A DNA stretch of 64,000 bases from Buxus sempervirens (lineage: Eukaryota > Streptophyta > Magnoliopsida > Buxales > Buxaceae): positions 44,258,766 through 44,322,765 of the forward strand of contig OX387184.1 of assembly GCA_947561395.2 (NCBI GenBank), written 5' to 3'. Below are positions 11,936 through 22,190 of this stretch, piece by piece; position 1 is the first letter of the stretch, and the number at the start of each line of letters is the position of its first letter. The notes under the pieces were generated by a model, which worked only from the letters and a program-made list of their open reading frames with translations, made no database searches and was not told the DNA's origin. Both the position numbers and the translations under genes were made by a program.

Positions 11936-13746
11936 ATGGCTTCCCCTACACCGCTTTCTCCTGCCGTTGAATCTCCTCCTGCAAGACAACTTGTTAGATC
12001 AAAACCTCCTAATCTTACCAGGTACAATATTGTGGATTCCTTTTATGATAGATGGGTCAACTCCATGACCCTTGATGAGGAGATTCGTTGGGATTCCATC
12101 CACTTAGGGCACATCCTACACCTCCCTAAAATTCCCTTTAAGTGGGAAATCATTGAAGCTTTGATAGGCCACTGGGTACCTGAGATGAATCTCTTCCGTT
12201 TTGATGACAAAGAGATGACCCCCACCATAGAAGAGATTGAAACCATCCTTGGCCTAAGATTTTCTGAAAAAGTTGTGAACCCACCCCTAAAGCTTAGTTA
12301 TAAAAAAGAGGCTTCCACTTTCTTGGGTATAGGGAAGAAGGACTTAGGAAATTCTGATGCACTATTGACCTTGTCCAAGACCTTTTTGACTGAAAAACTT
12401 CTGAGGAGTAATGACAAGGACTCTAGGTTTAATGCATTGACCCTGATAGTGGTCAATCAGCTGCTTTTTCCACGGGGTGATGACCAGGTTGACTTGGCTC
12501 TCATCTCAGTTATCTGTCAGGTTAGGGAACGCGAGAGGTTGGCCCCTATGATCCTAGCAGAGATATATCAGGCTCTTACTGATTGTTATTTCAGGAAGAA
12601 GAAACGCTTCCTTGCCTGCGCCCCTATCCTACAGGTAAAAAATATGCATATATTTTTTTTCTTCTATTATTTTTTTTTTATTCTTCCTTTCCTTCTTTTT
12701 TTTTTTTTTCTTCTTCTTTTTTTTTTCTTCTTCTTCTCTTTTTCTTTCTTCTCTTTTTTTCTTTTTCTCTCTCTTTTTCTTCTTTTTTTTTTCTTTTTCT
12801 TTTTTTTTTCTTTCTTTTTGGAAATAAATTGAAATACTCCCTTTTTCTGCAGCTTTGGTTGCTTGACCATCTTAGCCAGGTTGAAGAAATAACTCGCCGC
12901 TTCTTTCCAAGATTGAAAGTTCCTGTTTTGATGAGCAATAGGGGATGTCCTAACATCCAAGGTGGCAAGCAAGGCTGGTTCACTTTCTTGGGTACTCTCC
13001 AGGATGATCAAGTGAGATGGCCTGGCACTTATCAGCCCACTCCAGAGACAGTGATTAGCTTTAGGGATAAAAACTTTCTAGCCCTAGCAGGCTTGAAATC
13101 GGCTGTTCTCTATCTTCCTTTGAGGGTACTTCGGCAATTTGGAGTGACCCAGGGAATTATGATTCCCACAGGTTATGAGAGCTTTATAGGGCCATTTACA
13201 TCAGCCACCATGGGGCTAAATGCTCAATTAATGAAAGAGTGGTCCTATGTTTGTTTTCTGCGGGGTCCAGTCTTTTCTGAGTCCAATGTGAAGGACTATC
13301 ATTTCTGGATCAAAGAACAGGTGCAGAGTCATGCCCCAGTACCAGAGGATCCTCCTGCAGTTCTTCCTCCTACTTATGAGGACATTCTGGAGTTAGAAAG
13401 GGCAACCCATAAGCGGCTTCAACAAATATGGGTACGGGAGGCTCAAGAACTTAGGATAAAAGTCCTTGTTCTGGAGAGGAAGCTTGAAGAGCAGAAGTCT
13501 GGCCGCATTGCCATGGAGAAGAAACTTGAAGAACAAAGGCAGGCTCGTCGCTTTGAAGTCCGAGTGATGCGGAAGAAGTATCAGGATTCCTTGGCTGACC
13601 TTAGGGTGTTGAGGAGCAGGCTTTCTTTTTCTGATGAGGTCATCTCCTTTTTGAGTGATCCTGATGCAGAGAATGCTTCTGGAATCATTGCAACTCAGGC
13701 AGCTAGGATTAGGGAGCTTGAGGAGCAGTTAGGGAGTAGGGATTAG
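11936..13746 (+). CDS. Antisense gene 2 of inner element: PMD-like coiled-coil protein
   Basis: Two exons, 11936-12634 and 12853-13746, join in frame (phase 0, GT-AG, 218-bp intron) to about 530 aa. I chose the ATG at 11936 because it follows the TATA box; an upstream in-frame stretch has no ATG. Residues about 75-110 carry NLFRFDDKEMTPTIEEIETI, matching the PMD pattern of an aromatic patch followed by MTPTxxD and an LxGL turn. The C-terminal part resembles the plant DUF7745-type proteins (LRQFGV segment, then a Trp-rich stretch). The last 130 residues are a strongly charged coiled coil. The intron is almost pure T/C (12650-12825), and the Lys-rich minus-strand ORFs there are shadows. Function unknown. 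Confidence 0.78.
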
Positions 13747-14697
13747 ATTCTTTTATCTCTCTTTTTTTTTTCTTTCATTTTTTCCATACTTTTTTACAAA
13801 AGCAAACTCCATTAGTGGAAAGATATTAGATTTAATTCAAAAATAGGTTTTATATTATTGGCCTCAGAATTCTCAGATGCTTATAAAAACAGAAGTTTTA
13901 TGAAAAAGTATTTGATTTCTCATCACTGGCCAAAGTATAGTTTTTTTTTGAAAGCTGATCCAAAACACTTAATCACATATAATTAAAGGAATTAAAATCA
14001 GGTTGAATAATGAAAAAGGTAGTCCAAGCAATAGGGAGAGACCAGATTTGTCTACCCCGTGACCTTTAGAATCATCCCCTAATGATTTTTCCTTCATGAT
14101 TGGCCTTGCTAATCTGCTCAGTTTCCAGTGCTCATGCTGATTTGAAACTTAGACCACATGATCAACTCAACCCTTGATTCTTTTCTCTTTTTTTTTTTCT
14201 TTTTTTTCTTTTTTTTTTCTTTTTTTCTCTTGCCCTTCTTGCCCCTAGTGCCAATTACGGTTTTCACTAGGGTTGGCCTTTGCATTCCGTCATCACCAAT
14301 CTTACTCTGAAAGTTGAATGAATATACTAAAATCACCGAGGGCTTAATAATAGGACGAAACAAAGGCTAGGCTCAGTTTATGAAAGAAAAGGTATTAAAG
14401 GCTCAAAATTTTATAAGTGTGAAAATGGGTCAACTGGACTTACAGTCATGGTGGATTCAATCCCATTCCCCTTCTTTTGTATTTGGCATTTATTTGCCTC
14501 TATATTTTTTTTTTTTTCAAAATTTTTCTTTTTGCCCCTATTGGCCTTGCCCTTATTGGCTTTGCCCCAGTATAAGGCTGTAAGTCCAGTTTGGGTTTAA
14601 AAAAAAAAGACGAACAGGCTCAAATTGGTTTGACTAAGGATTCAAATTTTGGGATATAAAGAACAATGGCCTCAGATCATTTCCTAGTAATATTCAT
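13747..14697. other. Convergent intergenic stretch of inner element
   Basis: This lies between the 3' ends of antisense gene 2 (plus) and integrase (minus). It contains T/C-rich tracts at 13757-13795, 14180-14232 and 14505-14535 and a short repeated phrase about CCTTGCCC/TTGGC near 14535-14575. No gene was seen. It should hold both transcript ends. Confidence 0.5.
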
Positions 14698-15828
14698 TCA
14701 TGGAAAATATCTCTTTACTGTATCAGAGTTGATTGGCTCAGGAAAATCCTTCCCATCCATTTCTGTTAAGATGAGAGCACCCCCTGATAGGACTTTCTTG
14801 ACCACATAAGGTCCTTCCCAATTTGGTTTGAACTTTCCACGAGGATCCTCCAAAAAGGGTAAAATCTTCTTTAATACCAAATTTCCTTCTTGGAAAGTTC
14901 TGGGCTTCACCTTTTTATTGTAAGCCCTAGCCATCCTCTTCCGATATAATTGGCCATGACTAAGTGCCTTCAAACGCTTTTCTTCTATTAAATTGAGTTG
15001 ATCATGCCTAGACTGTATCCATTCAGCTTCTTCTAATTCAGCTTCCATTAGCACTCTTAATGAAGGTATTTCCACTTCCACTGGTAAAACTGCTTCCATT
15101 CCATAAACTAAGGAGTATGGGGTTGCCCCTGTAGAAGTCCGGATCGAGGTTCTGTAAGCATGTAGAGCAAGTGGCAGCATTTCATGCCAATCTTTAAAAC
15201 TCACTACCATTTTCTGAATAATCTTCTTTATATTCTTATTCGCTGCTTCCACTGCCCCATTCATCTTTGGTCTGTAAGGCGCTGACTTGTGGTGGGTAAT
15301 CTGAAATTGTTCACACATCTTCCTCATGTCTTTGTTCTTAAGGTTTGAAGCGTTGTCTGTTACTATGGCACTTGGCAAACCATAGCGGCAAATGATGTTG
15401 TGCTTCAAAAACTTAAGAACATGGTTACTCGTAATGTTTGCATATGAAGCTGCTTCTACCCACTTGGTGAAGTAATCAATTGCTACAAGTATAAACCTGT
15501 GTCCATTTGATGCCTTTGGAGAGATCATTCCAATGACATCTATACCCCACATAGAAAAAGGCCACGGAGATGTCATACTGTGTAATTCACTTGGGGGTAC
15601 ATTCTTGTTATCTGCGTACACTTGGCATAAATGACACCTTTTAACGTGCATATAGCAATCATGCTCCATAGTTGACCAGTAATATCCCAATCGCAGGATC
15701 TTCTTGGCAAGCATATGCCCATTCATATGGGGTCCACACACTCCTCCATGTACTGTTTCAACTATCCTTTCTGACTCAGTCTTTGCAACACATCTGAGTA
15801 GTATATCATTGTGTGATCTTTTGTACAA
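14698..15828 (-). CDS. Inner element integrase
   Basis: This inserts the element's cDNA into chromosomes. The 376 residues begin with a zinc-binding region (His-x3-His near residues 28-35 and CHLC near 65). The catalytic core follows, with WGID, then TDNAS, then the Glu of VEAANKNIKK, so the D, D and E residues are all present. The C-terminal part (LVLKKILPF, WEGPYVVKK) is the usual gypsy tail. It continues directly from the RT/RNase H frame but is separated from it by an in-frame TAG at 15829-15831. That is either a nonsense mutation or a readthrough stop. Confidence 0.92.
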   Translation of the reverse strand: MYKRSHNDILLRCVAKTESERIVETVHGGVCGPHMNGHMLAKKILRLGYYWSTMEHDCYMHVKRCHLCQVYADNKNVPPSELHSMTSPWPFSMWGIDVIGMISPKASNGHRFILVAIDYFTKWVEAASYANITSNHVLKFLKHNIICRYGLPSAIVTDNASNLKNKDMRKMCEQFQITHHKSAPYRPKMNGAVEAANKNIKKIIQKMVVSFKDWHEMLPLALHAYRTSIRTSTGATPYSLVYGMEAVLPVEVEIPSLRVLMEAELEEAEWIQSRHDQLNLIEEKRLKALSHGQLYRKRMARAYNKKVKPRTFQEGNLVLKKILPFLEDPRGKFKPNWEGPYVVKKVLSGGALILTEMDGKDFPEPINSDTVKRYFP

Positions 15829-17712
15829 CTAACCACCACTTAGTAAGAACTGTCCTGCCAGCCTCTGTATTGTTCTTTTCTCGGTAGAGGTGACATTTTC
15901 TGGCAGACTTCGATCATTTAGGAAATTCTTAATGTCTTGAAACCATGGTACATCTTCTTCTGGGGTTTCTTCTAGAACAAGGCAGTAAGCTGGTTCATCT
16001 CTGACTTCAATTTCCAATGGTCTAATATCAACCCCTTCTGGCATACTGACCATTGAAGCCAATGTTGCTAGAGCATCTGCAAACTGGTTTTTGGCTCTTG
16101 GCATATAATTGAAGGAAATTCGAGTAAATTTAGTGCTTATTTCTTCCAAATACTGGTGATAGGGGATCAATTTGTGATCCTTGGTCTTCCATTCACCAGT
16201 TGTTTGGAAGATGATAAGACTCGAATCCCCATATACGTCAAGTTCCTCTACTTCATGGTCTAAGGCTGCTTGTAACCCAATTATGCATGCTTCATACTCT
16301 GCTATATTGTTCGTGCATTGGAACCTTAACTTCACTGCAATCGGAATATGTGCCCCATCTAGCTTGATCAATACAGCCCCTATTCCTTTTTCATTCATAT
16401 TGGCGGCCCCATCAAAGAACATTTGCCATGAGCTTTCACCTTCTTCCTCTTCAGCAAACAGGATTGCCTCATCAGGGAAGTTGGTCTTTAAGGGTTGATA
16501 TTCTGGTAAAGGGTGTGCAGCTAAGTGATCTGCAATAGCTTGACCCTTAATGGCCTTCTGTGTGATATAGGTGAGGTCAAATTCAGAGAGTAACAACTGC
16601 CACTTTGCTGTTCTACCAGTTAAAGCCGGTTTCTCAAATAGATACTTCAAAGGGTCCATGCGGGATATCAATAATGTAGCGTGACTAAGGAAATAGTGCC
16701 TTAATCTCTGAGTTGCCCATACTAAAGCACAACAAGTCTTCTCTAAGGGGGAATACTTTGCTTCATATTCTGTAAACTTCTTGCTTAGGTAGTAAATCGC
16801 CCTCTCCTTTCTGCCTGTATCGTCATGCTGTCCTAAGACACACCCCATTGATGTCTCCAAAACTGACAAGTATAAAATCAGTGGCCTTCCTGGAGTTGGT
16901 GGTACTAGCACAGGTGGGTTTAATAAGTATTCCTTTATTGTGTCAAAGGCTTCTTGGCAATCATCATTCCAGACTGTCGGGTTATTCTTTCTTAGAAGTT
17001 TGAAAATTGGTTCACAGATAGCGGTGAGCTGTGCTATGAACCGGCTTATGTACTGAATCCTTCCAAGAAAACCCCGAACTTCCCTCTCGGTTCTAGGTGA
17101 TGGCATTTCAATGATGGCTTTAGCTTTAGCTGGGTCAATCTCAATTCCCCTTCTGCTTACTATAAAGCCCAACAATTTTCCTGATGTAGCCCCAAAGACA
17201 CATTTCGCAGGGTTAAGCCTTAGACTGTATTTCCTAAGCCGGTCAAATACCTTCTTCAAGTTGATCAAGTGGTCTTCTTCCTCACATGATTTGGCTATCA
17301 TATCATCCACATAAACCTCCATCTCCTTATGGATCATATCATGGAATAAGGCTGTCATGGCCCTCTGGTAGGTTGCCCCAGCGTTCTTAAGTCCAAATGG
17401 CATGACAGTGTAGTGGAAGGTACCCCAAGGGGTGATAAAGGCTGTCTTCTCTTGGTCTTCCTTAGCCATCTTAATCTGATTGTACCCAGAAAACCCATCC
17501 ATGAATGAGAACAGGCTATGTACAGCGGTGTTATCCACCAAGATGTCTATGTGTGGAAGTGGAAAACCATCCTTTGGACTTGCCTTATTCAAATCTCTAT
17601 AATCTACGCACATTCTGACCTTTCCATCCTTCTTTGGCACTGGCACTATATTTGCAAGCCATTCGGGGTATGTGGAAACTGCTAAGAATCCGGCTTGGAA
17701 TTGTTTAACCAC
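15829..17712 (-). CDS. Inner element reverse transcriptase with two RNase H domains
   Basis: Reverse transcriptase occupies about residues 1-230: PVPKKDGKVRMCVDYRDLN, FMDGFSGYNQI, MPFGLKNAGATYQRAM and the catalytic YVDD near 135. Then comes the RT-linked RNase H (residues about 285-400, IYYLSKKFTEYEAKYSPLEK). A second, archaeal-type RNase H begins at WQMFFDGAANMNEKGIGAV, with EYEAC and YGDSSL giving the acidic residues. This extra domain is the hallmark of the Tat lineage. The frame is open upstream back to an in-frame TAG (17761-17763) that separates it from the preceding pol segment. Confidence 0.95.
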   Translation of the reverse strand: MVKQFQAGFLAVSTYPEWLANIVPVPKKDGKVRMCVDYRDLNKASPKDGFPLPHIDILVDNTAVHSLFSFMDGFSGYNQIKMAKEDQEKTAFITPWGTFHYTVMPFGLKNAGATYQRAMTALFHDMIHKEMEVYVDDMIAKSCEEEDHLINLKKVFDRLRKYSLRLNPAKCVFGATSGKLLGFIVSRRGIEIDPAKAKAIIEMPSPRTEREVRGFLGRIQYISRFIAQLTAICEPIFKLLRKNNPTVWNDDCQEAFDTIKEYLLNPPVLVPPTPGRPLILYLSVLETSMGCVLGQHDDTGRKERAIYYLSKKFTEYEAKYSPLEKTCCALVWATQRLRHYFLSHATLLISRMDPLKYLFEKPALTGRTAKWQLLLSEFDLTYITQKAIKGQAIADHLAAHPLPEYQPLKTNFPDEAILFAEEEEGESSWQMFFDGAANMNEKGIGAVLIKLDGAHIPIAVKLRFQCTNNIAEYEACIIGLQAALDHEVEELDVYGDSSLIIFQTTGEWKTKDHKLIPYHQYLEEISTKFTRISFNYMPRAKNQFADALATLASMVSMPEGVDIRPLEIEVRDEPAYCLVLEETPEEDVPWFQDIKNFLNDRSLPENVTSTEKRTIQRLAGQFLLSGG

Positions 17713-17760
17713 TTCATCTTTGACCTTTAGCGTCCATTCAGGTTTTAACCTTCTCAGTTT

Positions 17761-18324
17761 CTACTTAACTGGCTTAGAGTCTGGTAGAATAGGTAGCCTG
17801 TGCACCACCATATCTGTGTCTAACCCCGGCATATCCCGATACGACCATGCAAACACATCTTCATAATCCGCCAAAAATCGTATCATTTCATCCCGCTGTA
17901 CCTCAGATAGACATACCCCAATCTTCACTATTTTTGGGTCATCTTCGGTCCCTAGGTTGATTGATATGGTCTCTTCGATATTGGATTGGACCCCCTTTTC
18001 ATGACGCTCTAATTGATATGTGATTTCTTTTGGAACGTCGTCTTCTTCGTCCTCGGTCTCTTCTTCAACCCCCATTAGGTCAAAGTCGAGCTCAAGGTCG
18101 AAGTCATACTTATCCTGATCCAATTCCGTTTGCTTATATGGTTCATAAATGGTTTGGACCTTTTTGAAAACTTTATCTTTTCTAGAAAAAACTGAAAAAT
18201 CTTTTTGTGTTATTTGAGAGCCTTCTACAAAATCTTTCCCTGAAGACGAAGGCTCATTAAAGCCTTCAGGAAAAGGGCATTCCACTAATGGAGTTTTTTT
18301 TTGGAAGCCATGTCTGTTTGCCAA
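17761..18324 (-). CDS. Inner element pol N-terminal segment before RT
   Basis: This 187-aa acidic segment ends in DVFAWSYRDMPGLDTDMVVH, the conserved block directly before plant gypsy RT. It is part of the polyprotein, not a separate gene. Its frame is joined to the segment above at an A9 run (T9 at 18294-18302 on the plus strand), where it shifts. It ends at a TAG (17761-17763), after which the same frame continues into RT. Confidence 0.8.
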   Translation of the reverse strand: MANRHGFQKKTPLVECPFPEGFNEPSSSGKDFVEGSQITQKDFSVFSRKDKVFKKVQTIYEPYKQTELDQDKYDFDLELDFDLMGVEEETEDEEDDVPKEITYQLERHEKGVQSNIEETISINLGTEDDPKIVKIGVCLSEVQRDEMIRFLADYEDVFAWSYRDMPGLDTDMVVHRLPILPDSKPVK

Positions 18325-18980
18325 ACAAACGTGGCTTCAAAAGTAAGGGGAGTTTCCTCCCAATTATTTAGAATGAAAGAATCTGGGGCAGGGATACAAG
18401 CCTGCTCCTCAAGCTCAGGGTCTGCATCTGAGATCACCAGTACTGGGTGAGTTGCATCGCCTGCTTCTTCGGTAGGGCCAGTTTCAGATGGAACTTCTAC
18501 TGCAGCCCAATCAATAAAAGGTAGCTCCTCTGCTACTTTTTCTTGCTTGTCTTCTGTCATGGCAAAGAATGCCCCTACGTCCTCTGAAAAATCCTGTCTC
18601 TGTTCTGTCTGTGGCCCAGGCCCACCAGATGCTTTTGGAGGTGGAGGTGGAGGTGGAACATATGGTTGTATTGTGGAGGGTTTGGGTTTCTGGAATGGGT
18701 TGATATTGTGGTATGGAGGTTTGGACTGATCCTCAGGAGGAGACAGCTGAATCATGTGAGACAGCTTAGGAAAAGTTTCCCTGATGTGCGGAAATTTCAT
18801 AGCTTCTATCGGCCCCTGACTTTTCCATTTCCTTGGCTTGGACCCCAATCCTGCTCTGTGAACCATCTTCTTAACATGTACTGGTTCTATCCTTCCTTGT
18901 AGGTTAACCCCCAGACCTTTTCCAGGGTGAAAGTTGTACTTTTCTAGCACATTTTTGACCATTCTCTCAGCACAGGTCAA
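18285..18980 (-). CDS. Inner element G-patch and linker segment
   Basis: Near its start lies a G-patch-like motif (NVLEKYNFHPGKGLGVNLQG), known between protease and RT in many plant Tat elements and thought to bind nucleic acid. A Pro-rich low-complexity stretch (eight consecutive prolines) and an acidic linker follow. The ORF overlaps gag-protease by 14 bp in another frame, because of a G7 run (C7 at 19002-19008 on the plus strand) near the end of that ORF. Confidence 0.8.
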   Translation of the reverse strand: MTCAERMVKNVLEKYNFHPGKGLGVNLQGRIEPVHVKKMVHRAGLGSKPRKWKSQGPIEAMKFPHIRETFPKLSHMIQLSPPEDQSKPPYHNINPFQKPKPSTIQPYVPPPPPPPKASGGPGPQTEQRQDFSEDVGAFFAMTEDKQEKVAEELPFIDWAAVEVPSETGPTEEAGDATHPVLVISDADPELEEQACIPAPDSFILNNWEETPLTFEATFVWQTDMASKKKLH

Positions 18981-21900
18981 CTTTCCTTCTTTTTCCTGAT
19001 ACCCCCCCAGGTATATAATTCACAGCTTCAAATTGAAAAGAGTGAAACGCCATTTTATCTGCTGTCATTTCCGTGTTAATACAGGGTACATCAGGGGACC
19101 ACATGGGGGGAACCAAGTTTTCGGCCAGGACGGTAATCAGCTTTTCCCCTCTAATGTACTTGACTCTTTGGTGGAGAGTAGATGGTATAGCCCTAGCTGT
19201 ATGAATCCACGGCCTTCCTAGGAGTAGGTTGAAAGCCGCAGGTATATCCATCACTTCAAATGTGATGTTGAAAATATACGGTCCAATTGTGACCGGCAGT
19301 TCAACCTCCCCTAGGGAGTGCGTTTTAGAGCTGTCAAATGCTCTTATGATTCTTCCATTTTGCTTTATTTTGTTTCGCTCCAGATTGAGCTTAACAAAGG
19401 TTATCAATGGGCAGACATTGAGAGCCGACCCATTATCAATCAGAACCCGGGCTATCATGCAACCCTTACTGAGTACAGCTATGTGCAATGGGTCTACATG
19501 ATGGTATCCTACTGGACTGATTTCAGTTTCAGAAAAGGTTATGACATTATGGGATAAAATTTGACCAACCATCCGGCCTAGTTGGTCTGGTTCAATACTT
19601 TTAGGCACATGGGCCCCCTGGAGTATCCTTAACAAGGAGTCCCTATGTTTTTCAGAATTTAACAATAGTCCCAGAATTGAGATCTGGGCAGGGACTTTAT
19701 TCAATTGCTCAACAACATTGAATTCACTCTTTTTTATGACCTTAATGAGGTCAGCAGCCTCACTGTCAACTACCTGAGGGGTATCTTCCCCTACCTTGGC
19801 CTTTCCTTTATTTTTTTCTTCTTCTTTCTCCTTCTTTGTTTCTTTTTGTTTTTCTTCCACCCCTACACATTTTCCTGACCTCATCATGAGGTTTACTTCT
19901 TCCTTGCTTTCAACTGCAGGGCATGTAGTGGTAAATGCTTCACTGTAGTTCCATGGTACAGCCGATTCAGAGTAGGAAGGCTTGGGGACATTTACCACCA
20001 ATGGGGGAAGTTTGGACTTGGCAATGGAAGTCTGATTAATAGGAACATTAACAACCAATGGAGGAAGTTGTTTTGATTGGGGGTTTGCAGAAGTGACTGA
20101 TGCACTAAGGGGGTCACAATTTATGACCAATGGTGGCTTAGACTGAATGGGCGGAATAAAAGTGGATGGATTATAATTAATGACCAAAGGTGGGTTGGCA
20201 ATGTTCATCTGGGCCATGAGGGATGAGACCCGGTCCAAAGATGAGCTGATGTTCTTTGCAGCACTATCATTCCCCTTTGAAATCATATTTATTTCTTTGC
20301 CTTCACTTCTCCTGTCAAAATATACTTTGACCGTTGTCCCTATGGGAGCAATTAATTGAAATGGGTCAAAGGTTATTTTGTCAGAAGAGATGACTCCTAT
20401 GACATTAGATGGGCCTGCCCCGTGATGCTGGGGCAGTGGGTTTTGTCCAATATCTGTTCTTGGAGGATTGGAAGCCCCTGTATTGAAAGACAGGGTATTC
20501 TGGTCTAGTAAGTCCTGAATAGCATGTTTTAAAGGCCAGCACTTGTCTGTAGGGTGCCCAGGTGCACCCATATGGTAATCACAAGTGGTGGAGGGGTCAA
20601 AATTTCTCCCCTTAGATGCATTCGGATTAGGTTCTCTTAAGGTGATATACCCTCCTTGCAATAAAGTGGGCAGCAATTGAGAGGGAGTCATTGGAATAGG
20701 GGTGAAAACCCTATTTCTCCTTGCTGCAAAATAGGCGTCCTTTTCCTCTTTGGTAAAAACCCTTTTTTGGTCTGAAGGTGCTGCTGGAACATTGACCCTC
20801 ATAGGGGCCTGGGTGGATGGAGATGGAGTAGGAAAATGAGCAGGTACGTTGATTTGTATGGGCTTGTTAGGGCCAGATGGTGGCTGTACCATGTTTACCT
20901 CACCCTCCTTCTTGTTCCCATTCTTTTTTATCCCGCTTCCTTTCTTTAGGTTGGGGTCCTGCTGGCTAACCATGGCAGAGTGGTCAATTATCTTACCTGA
21001 TCTTATTCCGTCCTCAATTCGGTCGGCCACTTGAACCAGAGCTGCAAAATTAGTGGTGGTCTGACCCACCAAGTGGCTGTAGAATGGTTGACCCAAAGTG
21101 CTTATGAAGGTAGAAATCATTTCCTGTTCTAGCATGGGTGGCCTGACCTGGGAGGCCGTCTCCCTCCATCTCTTGGCATATTGCCTTACAGTCTCATCCC
21201 TTCCTTTGCTCATTCTCATGATGTCATACCTGTCTGGCATGATCTCTGAATTGAACCGGTATTGAGCCAGGAAGGCATCGGCTAGGTCCTTCCATCTTTT
21301 GATCTTCCCATGGTCCAGAGTGGCGAACCATCTTAATGCGGTTCCAGTCAGGCTCCTTTGGAAAAGTTGGATCAAAATACCCTCATCCTGCCCGAACTGG
21401 CATAGGGCACCGCAATACAACTTTAAGTGGCTCATGGGGCAACCAGTGCCATCATACTTGTCCAAGTCTGGGCATTTAAACTTAGCCGGCAGGTTAACAT
21501 TGGGGTATAGGCACAGGTCTTCAAAATTGGTGCCTCCAAAGTTGTTTACCCCTTTGACTTCCCTAAGTTCATCTTGGATCATTTCTAGCTTATGCATGAA
21601 CTTTCTTTCAACCTCTTCCCTTATCCTTTCCTTTTCCTTAGCCCTGTTTGATTCAGCTGTCTCATCCCTGGTCAGTATAGGTTCAGGGGTGGGTTCATAT
21701 ACGGGTTCAGGAGTTGGTTGCACTGGAGGTGGAACATTGACTTGGGGTGGAGGTGCAGGGTTGGATGTGGATGCCTGGTTCTGGGCCTGCATTTGTTGGG
21801 CCTGCACTTGTTGGGCCTGTACTGACAGTATGTTCTCTAGCATTCGGGCTAGTCCTGCCACTTGTTCTTGGAGTAGAACAACATCTGGATGAGGAGCATC

Positions 21901-22014
21901 AACTTCATCTTCAATGGGATTCATGGCTCGAGCTCTTGATCTGGTTACAGGAGCTATGATTGCGAGTGTATTAGTACCTGGATTTAAGATAAAGGAAAAG
22001 ATATCAATGCTCAA
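18967..22014 (-). CDS. Inner element gag-protease polyprotein
   Basis: The 1015 residues hold the capsid-type gag domain at about 150-350 (PDLDKYDGTGCPMSHLKLYC, LTGTALRWF, WKDLADAFLAQYRFN). A CxxH...H...C zinc-knuckle-like motif (CDYHMGAPGHPTDKC) follows near residue 470. Next come low-complexity Pro/Asn repeats with PPLVIN/PPLVVN words and a Lys/Glu-rich linker. An aspartic protease closes it, with ARVLIDNGSALNVCP and LLGRPWIH; its active site is Asp-Asn-Gly-Ser rather than Asp-Thr/Ser-Gly, as in other Tat elements. The start used is the first ATG; a later Met at residue 31 is also possible. Confidence 0.93.
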   Translation of the reverse strand: MSIDIFSFILNPGTNTLAIIAPVTRSRARAMNPIEDEVDAPHPDVVLLQEQVAGLARMLENILSVQAQQVQAQQMQAQNQASTSNPAPPPQVNVPPPVQPTPEPVYEPTPEPILTRDETAESNRAKEKERIREEVERKFMHKLEMIQDELREVKGVNNFGGTNFEDLCLYPNVNLPAKFKCPDLDKYDGTGCPMSHLKLYCGALCQFGQDEGILIQLFQRSLTGTALRWFATLDHGKIKRWKDLADAFLAQYRFNSEIMPDRYDIMRMSKGRDETVRQYAKRWRETASQVRPPMLEQEMISTFISTLGQPFYSHLVGQTTTNFAALVQVADRIEDGIRSGKIIDHSAMVSQQDPNLKKGSGIKKNGNKKEGEVNMVQPPSGPNKPIQINVPAHFPTPSPSTQAPMRVNVPAAPSDQKRVFTKEEKDAYFAARRNRVFTPIPMTPSQLLPTLLQGGYITLREPNPNASKGRNFDPSTTCDYHMGAPGHPTDKCWPLKHAIQDLLDQNTLSFNTGASNPPRTDIGQNPLPQHHGAGPSNVIGVISSDKITFDPFQLIAPIGTTVKVYFDRRSEGKEINMISKGNDSAAKNISSSLDRVSSLMAQMNIANPPLVINYNPSTFIPPIQSKPPLVINCDPLSASVTSANPQSKQLPPLVVNVPINQTSIAKSKLPPLVVNVPKPSYSESAVPWNYSEAFTTTCPAVESKEEVNLMMRSGKCVGVEEKQKETKKEKEEEKNKGKAKVGEDTPQVVDSEAADLIKVIKKSEFNVVEQLNKVPAQISILGLLLNSEKHRDSLLRILQGAHVPKSIEPDQLGRMVGQILSHNVITFSETEISPVGYHHVDPLHIAVLSKGCMIARVLIDNGSALNVCPLITFVKLNLERNKIKQNGRIIRAFDSSKTHSLGEVELPVTIGPYIFNITFEVMDIPAAFNLLLGRPWIHTARAIPSTLHQRVKYIRGEKLITVLAENLVPPMWSPDVPCINTEMTADKMAFHSFQFEAVNYIPGGVSGKRRKVDLC

Positions 22015-22190
22015 TTAATCTCATTCACATGCCTAAGAATGCCTATGTGCAAGCTGGGTGAACACGAGTTTGGATTTTTCTTTATTTGCTTCTTTTTTTT
22101 TTTATTTCTTTTTTTTTCTTTTACTTTTTTTTTTTTTGAATTGAATTGTTGGAATATTCTAGGGCTTCCAACAGGTCCCACAAAAGAGAG

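Noticed and set aside
12667-13011. Lys/Arg-rich minus-strand ORFs (also 12678-12983 and 14118-14363)
   Set aside because: They are the reverse of T/C-rich tracts, the first two in the intron of antisense gene 2; the Lys runs are composition artefacts.
21299-21892. Plus-strand ORF of 197 codons
   Set aside because: Exact antisense of the gag domain with no features of its own. Unlike the PMD genes it has no independent support.
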